Source of the DNA: JAXGXJ01 sp050943595
GTDB taxonomy: Bacteria; Actinomycetota; Thermoleophilia; RBG-16-64-13
Assembly (NCBI GenBank): GCA_050943595.1
Contig: JBMNPM010000005.1
Coordinates: 69,100-133,099, forward strand
DNA length: 64,000 nucleotides
Direction: 5' to 3'
Positions 60,538-64,000 of the stretch are shown here, one piece after another (positions within the stretch are counted from its first letter, which is position 1; every line of letters starts with the position of its first letter). The notes beneath the pieces are model-generated. The model saw nothing but the letters and a program-made list of their open reading frames with translations. It had not been told where the DNA came from and searched no databases. The position numbers were made by a program, and so were the translations under genes.

Positions 60538-61023
60538 ATGATAGAAGAGCATCCTGTTCGAGACTCAGTTGGGGCGGTTGACGATTATCGGTATGTGCGA
60601 TTGCTGAACGAGGTCGAGCGCAACGTGCAGCGCTACCGGCGCTACCGGCGCCCCTTCTCTGTGCTTACAACTGTTGTTCAGAACTTGCGGTGGATAGACG
60701 ATAATCTCGGGGAAGCGGCTGGAAATGCGGCGCTGGAGCAACTGACGGACCTTACCAGCACACACACGCGTGAGGTGGACATCTGGTTTCGGTGCAGGCG
60801 AGATTTGTTGGTCATCGTTATGGAAGAGACCGATACGGATGGCGCGCGTGCCGTTGCCGAACGCCTCACCGCTGAGATCCAAAAGACGGATTTTCTTCCT
60901 AAATCAGGTGGTGCAACTCTTCAGGTGGGCTTGGACACCGTGTCCTGTCCCAACGACGCAGTGGATGCAGAAGAACTGCTGCGCGCCGTTGGAGTCTCCC
61001 CGTCCAAGGCGACTGGCGCATAG
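60538..61023 (+). CDS. Degenerate GGDEF-like domain protein
   Basis: The 161-residue protein has the fold pattern of a diguanylate cyclase: RRPFSVLTTVVQNLRWIDD, ALEQLTDLTSTHTREVDIWF, then RCRRDLLVIVMEETDTDGARAVAERLTAEI. The position of GGDEF is occupied by RCRRDL, so it is not expected to make c-di-GMP. AAAGGAC precedes ATG 60538. It could be an inactive receptor or an orphan domain. Confidence 0.7.
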   Translation: MIEEHPVRDSVGAVDDYRYVRLLNEVERNVQRYRRYRRPFSVLTTVVQNLRWIDDNLGEAAGNAALEQLTDLTSTHTREVDIWFRCRRDLLVIVMEETDTDGARAVAERLTAEIQKTDFLPKSGGATLQVGLDTVSCPNDAVDAEELLRAVGVSPSKATGA

Positions 61024-61403
61024 TACCAAGTGCCCGATGGGACTAGGCAGCATCGAGGAACAGTCTCTGCTCCTCGATGCCGGGCTGGATATTGTGTCCA
61101 AGGGAACGCAGGGGAAGGCCTTCCTCGTCGCCGAGTAGGGATCCGAATGTCGAGCTACGGTCGCCATCTAGACCGTTCGAGCCAAGACCGGACAGCAGTT
61201 GGCTTGGGCTAAGAGCAGATAACGGTCGGTATACGTACAGTTCTGCCCTTGTGTATGCAGTCACACGAAACATGAAGCTCCTCTCTTCAAATGTTTAGGT
61301 AAGAGCCCAAGTTCAGAGTAGAGGAGTGGCAGTGGACGTGTGTTACCAATATGCGAGGTTACCGGAAAGAAAGGGCGACTAACGCGTTCAACGGCGCACT
61401 ACG
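61024..61403. other. Gene-free interval upstream of the two-component system
   Basis: A perfect 10-bp stem lies at 61050-61080 and is a likely terminator for the preceding gene. No gene was recognised; the right end must hold the response regulator promoter. Confidence 0.55.
61050..61080 (+). terminator. Hairpin after the GGDEF-like gene
   Basis: GCATCGAGGA and TCCTCGATGC form a perfect 10-bp stem with an 11-base loop, 27 bases after the stop. No T run follows. Confidence 0.5.
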
Positions 61404-62147
61404 ATGAATGCTGACCTTGATAATCACATAACTATTCTGGTCGTAGACGACGATGAAAACCTGCGCCGGCTGGTAGCCGCCTACCTTGAAAGCGAGGGTT
61501 ATAAGGTCGCGCAGGCTGCTGATGCAGACGCCGCCCTTGCGACTGTGGAGGGGCATGAGCCGGATCTGATTCTCCTGGACCTCATGTTGCCCGGCATGAG
61601 TGGACTGGAGGTAGCCCGACGGATCCGGGCGAAACGGCCGGTGCCCATTCTGATGCTCACGGCGCGAGGAAGTGAAGACGATATGCTGCAGGGCTTTGAC
61701 GCGGGCGCAGACGATTATCTCGTTAAGCCGTTTAGCCCTAAAGTCCTCGTTGCTCGAGTCCGGGCCATTCTCCGCCGCGCGGGAGTGGGTCCTCAGGAAG
61801 AGGAGGACAAGGTCCTCACCGTGGGAGGTATTAGCATTGATCGTAAGGCCCGAGAGGTGAGGATCGAGGGTCGCGAGATAGAGTTGACGACGATTGAGTT
61901 TGACCTTTTACGCGTGTTGGCCGAGCATCCTGGCTGGGTGTTCAGCCGCGAAGAGCTGCTGGAATCGGTCTGGGGCTACAGTTATCTTGGAGACTCCCGA
62001 CTCGTGGACGTGCATATCGCTAATCTCAGGAAGAAGATCGGAGACGACCCGGCAGACTCCCAATTCATCCGCACGGTGCGGGGAGTGGGCTACAAGCTGC
62101 AGTCGCCGGGCGGCGAGCGTCCAAACCGGCCGCCGAAAGGCACATGA
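61404..62147 (+). CDS. OmpR/PhoB-type response regulator
   Basis: The 247-residue regulator has a receiver domain (ILVVDDDENLRRL; phosphorylation Asp59 in LILLDLMLPGMSG; Lys in DDYLVKPFS) and a C-terminal winged helix (IELTTIEFDLLRVLAEHPGW, VDVHIANLRKKIGDDP, IRTVRGVGYKL). Its stop overlaps the sensor kinase start (ATGA), so it is its partner. It likely controls envelope genes, perhaps including the secreted protein gene at 63371. Confidence 0.95.
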   Translation: MNADLDNHITILVVDDDENLRRLVAAYLESEGYKVAQAADADAALATVEGHEPDLILLDLMLPGMSGLEVARRIRAKRPVPILMLTARGSEDDMLQGFDAGADDYLVKPFSPKVLVARVRAILRRAGVGPQEEEDKVLTVGGISIDRKAREVRIEGREIELTTIEFDLLRVLAEHPGWVFSREELLESVWGYSYLGDSRLVDVHIANLRKKIGDDPADSQFIRTVRGVGYKLQSPGGERPNRPPKGT

Positions 62148-63229
62148 GCACCCGCTGGAGACTGTTCTTCTCCTATCTGGCCGTCATCGTTGTCTTGGTG
62201 ACCGTCCTTTCGCTTGCCCTCCGGAGTTTGGCTATCCGCGCCGTGAGCGCTCATGTAGCCGGCATGGGCAGAGGGGTCATGCGTAAAATCATGACTGCCG
62301 AGATGCAGGATGCGATCACGGCCGGGGTCAACCAGGGCATTCTCTGGGGCGCGTTGGCCAGTATCGCAGCTGCGATCATCGCAAGTTATCTTGTGACCGG
62401 CTGGATCACACGGCCGCTTGCACACATGGCCGACGCCGCCGACAAAATAGCCGCGGGTGACTACGGGCAGCGTGTTTCTCATGTAGGGCGAGACGAGATC
62501 GGCAGGTTCGCCATCGCTTTCAACGACATGGCCGGGCAACTGGAGCAGACTGAGACGATCCGGCGTGAACTGTTGGGGACCATCTCTCACGAGATACGGA
62601 CTCCGCTCGCCACTGTCGAGGGCTATATGCAGGGACTGATCGACGGAGTGGTGCCTGCGGAACCCGAAACGTATGAGCTGGTGAGAAGAGAGGCGGCCCG
62701 GCTCAATCGTCTGGTGACCGACATCGAAAGACTTTCACGCCTTGAGGCGGGGGCGGAGCCCATCAATCCTCGATATATGGGGGCAGTAGAGGCGGTTGAG
62801 GCAGTGGTGGTGCCTCTGAAACCTCAGTTCGCGAACGCAGGTCTTTCTCTTGATATAGATTGTCCGAAACCGTGCCCGAACGTGTGGGCCGATCCGGATA
62901 AGTTCGCCCAGATTCTGGGCAATCTTCTTTCCAACTCGCTCCGGTATACACCCCGAGGCGGGGCGGTCACAGTAGCTGTGCGGGGCGAGGAGTCGATGGT
63001 CGCCTTCAGCGTGAAGGACAATGGGATAGGTATTCCAGAAGCCGATCTGCCCCATATCTTCGAAAGGTTTTACCGCGTGGATAAGTCCAGGTCGAGCGCC
63101 GGTGGAGGCAGTGGCATCGGACTGGCGGTGGTGAAGGCGCTCGTCGAACAGATGGGCGGCTCCATCAGTGCAGATAGCGCCCCAGGGGCAGGCACTCGTA
63201 TCACATTCCGGCTGCCGCATTCCAGCTGA
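62144..63229 (+). CDS. HAMP-domain sensor histidine kinase
   Basis: The 361-residue kinase has two membrane segments (about 6-28 and 64-86) flanking a short outside loop, then a HAMP domain, H-box (LLGTISHEIRTPLATVEGY), N-box (LGNLLSNSLRYTP), VKDNGIGIPE and GGGSGIGLAVVKALVEQMGG. The sensory loop is only about 35 residues, so it may sense membrane state or a partner protein. It is translationally coupled to the response regulator. Confidence 0.94.
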   Translation: MSTRWRLFFSYLAVIVVLVTVLSLALRSLAIRAVSAHVAGMGRGVMRKIMTAEMQDAITAGVNQGILWGALASIAAAIIASYLVTGWITRPLAHMADAADKIAAGDYGQRVSHVGRDEIGRFAIAFNDMAGQLEQTETIRRELLGTISHEIRTPLATVEGYMQGLIDGVVPAEPETYELVRREAARLNRLVTDIERLSRLEAGAEPINPRYMGAVEAVEAVVVPLKPQFANAGLSLDIDCPKPCPNVWADPDKFAQILGNLLSNSLRYTPRGGAVTVAVRGEESMVAFSVKDNGIGIPEADLPHIFERFYRVDKSRSSAGGGSGIGLAVVKALVEQMGGSISADSAPGAGTRITFRLPHSS

Positions 63230-63370
63230 CTGCTCCGTGTGCAGAGGTGCCGGCGCTCCCGCGTAGGGCTCTATGGTGGGGCTTCACAATACCTTTACAT
63301 TCTGCTTACTCGATCTCAATGCAGGCTGGTCATACTGAAATCGAGTGAAAGACGAGTAAGGAGCATGGTA

Positions 63371-63910
63371 ATGGGCAAACGTAAGAAAACACTCATAGTC
63401 TCAGTGTTGGCGGTCGCTCTCACCTTTGCCGTAGCGGTACCTGCATTTGCTGCGACGGGGACCACGCCGGCAGCACCGGCAACACCAAAAGGTGCGGCTA
63501 CGTGCATGATGGGGCAGGGCGGCATGCGTGGCTTCGGCTCCGGTAGCCAGATGTTGACGGCGATTGCCGACCTGCTGAACATGGAGCCTGCCGATCTCGC
63601 AGCTGCACGACAGGGCGGCAAGAGCTTGGCCGAGATCGCTGAGAGTAAAGGGGTTGACAGGGATACGCTGATCAACGGCATGCTTGAAGTTCGTAAGGCC
63701 GTTTTGGCAGACGCAGTTGCCAAGGGAACGATCACCCAGGGGAAAGCCGACATCATGGTTAAAAACATGAGCGTCCGCATCGCAGAGCGGGTTGATGATA
63801 CTAAGGTCGGACCGCCCGCGGATCGTGGTGGGAACGGACGTGGGGGCCAGGGTGCCTGCGGTGTGTGCACAGGTGCCGGACAAGGTGCCGGACAAGGTGC
63901 TGCTCGGTAG
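63371..63910 (+). CDS. Secreted SLAEIA-motif protein
   Basis: The 179-residue product has a signal peptide (KKTLIVSVLAVALTFAVAVPAFA), then a helical domain with LLNMEPADLAAARQGGKSLAEIAESKG, a pattern seen in actinobacterial exported proteins, and a Gly/Ala/Gln-rich tail (CTGAGQGAGQGAA). It has several Cys, Met and a Gly-rich start. AAGGAG is seven bases before ATG 63371. It follows the two-component genes after 141 bases and may be a target or accessory of that system. Confidence 0.75.
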   Translation: MGKRKKTLIVSVLAVALTFAVAVPAFAATGTTPAAPATPKGAATCMMGQGGMRGFGSGSQMLTAIADLLNMEPADLAAARQGGKSLAEIAESKGVDRDTLINGMLEVRKAVLADAVAKGTITQGKADIMVKNMSVRIAERVDDTKVGPPADRGGNGRGGQGACGVCTGAGQGAGQGAAR

Positions 63911-63962
63911 GGTCGGGTAGCTGATCCTGATCCTCTCGATTCAAGGGTCCATCCGGTGGCGC

Positions 63963-63978
63963 GGGGGGGGGGGGGGGG
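63963..63978. other. Poly-G tract at the sequence end
   Basis: Sixteen consecutive G residues lie 22 bases from the window end. It is unlike the rest of the sequence and probably marks a contig-edge artefact. Confidence 0.6.
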
Positions 63979-64000
63979 CCGGCCCCCACCGCCCCAACAC

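Overview
The window is about 60% GC and looks like a chromosomal segment of a non-model, probably anaerobic or deep-branching actinobacterium. The lineage is inferred from a UPF0182 membrane protein, an inositol-phosphate synthase next to a phosphatidylinositol-phosphate-type CDP-alcohol transferase and a PimA-like glycosyltransferase, a CtpE-like P-type ATPase, frequent GTG/TTG starts, Thr-rich linkers in exported proteins, and a large Bacillus/actinobacterial-type SRP RNA. There is no prophage, insertion sequence or CRISPR array. The sequence ends at base 64000 in a G homopolymer that looks like an assembly edge.

Left part (1-11.3 kb, all minus strand): a surface-polysaccharide block (two O-antigen ligase-like membrane proteins, one running off the left edge, a TPR protein and UDP-sugar dehydrogenase), then a cell-wall amidase, a LOG-like Rossmann protein, an MrfA/Hrq1-type helicase and a metallophosphoesterase. 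From 11.3 to 22.3 kb: aspartate-semialdehyde dehydrogenase and aspartate kinase flank a divergently placed Tat-type solute-binding lipoprotein; the dnaX-ybaB-recR cluster, a Kef-type antiporter with a tandem universal stress protein, the SRP RNA gene and tRNA-Ser(GGA) follow.

Middle (22.3-40 kb): membrane proteins including a steroid-5-alpha-reductase-like enzyme, an AEC transporter coupled to a HAD/AIR-synthase fusion, a MarR-MFS operon with a probable leaderless, self-regulated promoter, an SPFH-RHH-M29 aminopeptidase operon, a calcium-type P-ATPase, purC, a DEAD-box helicase, a second orphan solute-binding protein and an alpha-amylase family enzyme. Four copies of a roughly 70-bp hairpin repeat are scattered from 6 to 36 kb, always in the same orientation behind the 3' end of a gene.

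Right part (40-64 kb): the most interesting locus is a probable inositol-phospholipid operon (CDP-alcohol transferase, inositol-phosphate synthase, PimA-like glycosyltransferase fused to a PHP phosphoesterase domain), in which the PHP domain could be the missing phosphatidylinositol-phosphate phosphatase. Then come an AI-2E family permease, a degenerate LytM-like protein, a NUDIX fusion, a YchF-like protein without its G3 motif, an SLH-anchored subtilase, a PrsA-like foldase, two paralogous cyclase-family hydrolases controlled from a perfect 32-bp palindrome, a 2-hydroxyacid dehydrogenase remnant, UPF0182, a nitroreductase and a two-component system with a secreted neighbour.

All functional calls rest on reading motifs and family resemblance by eye. 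No database search was run.
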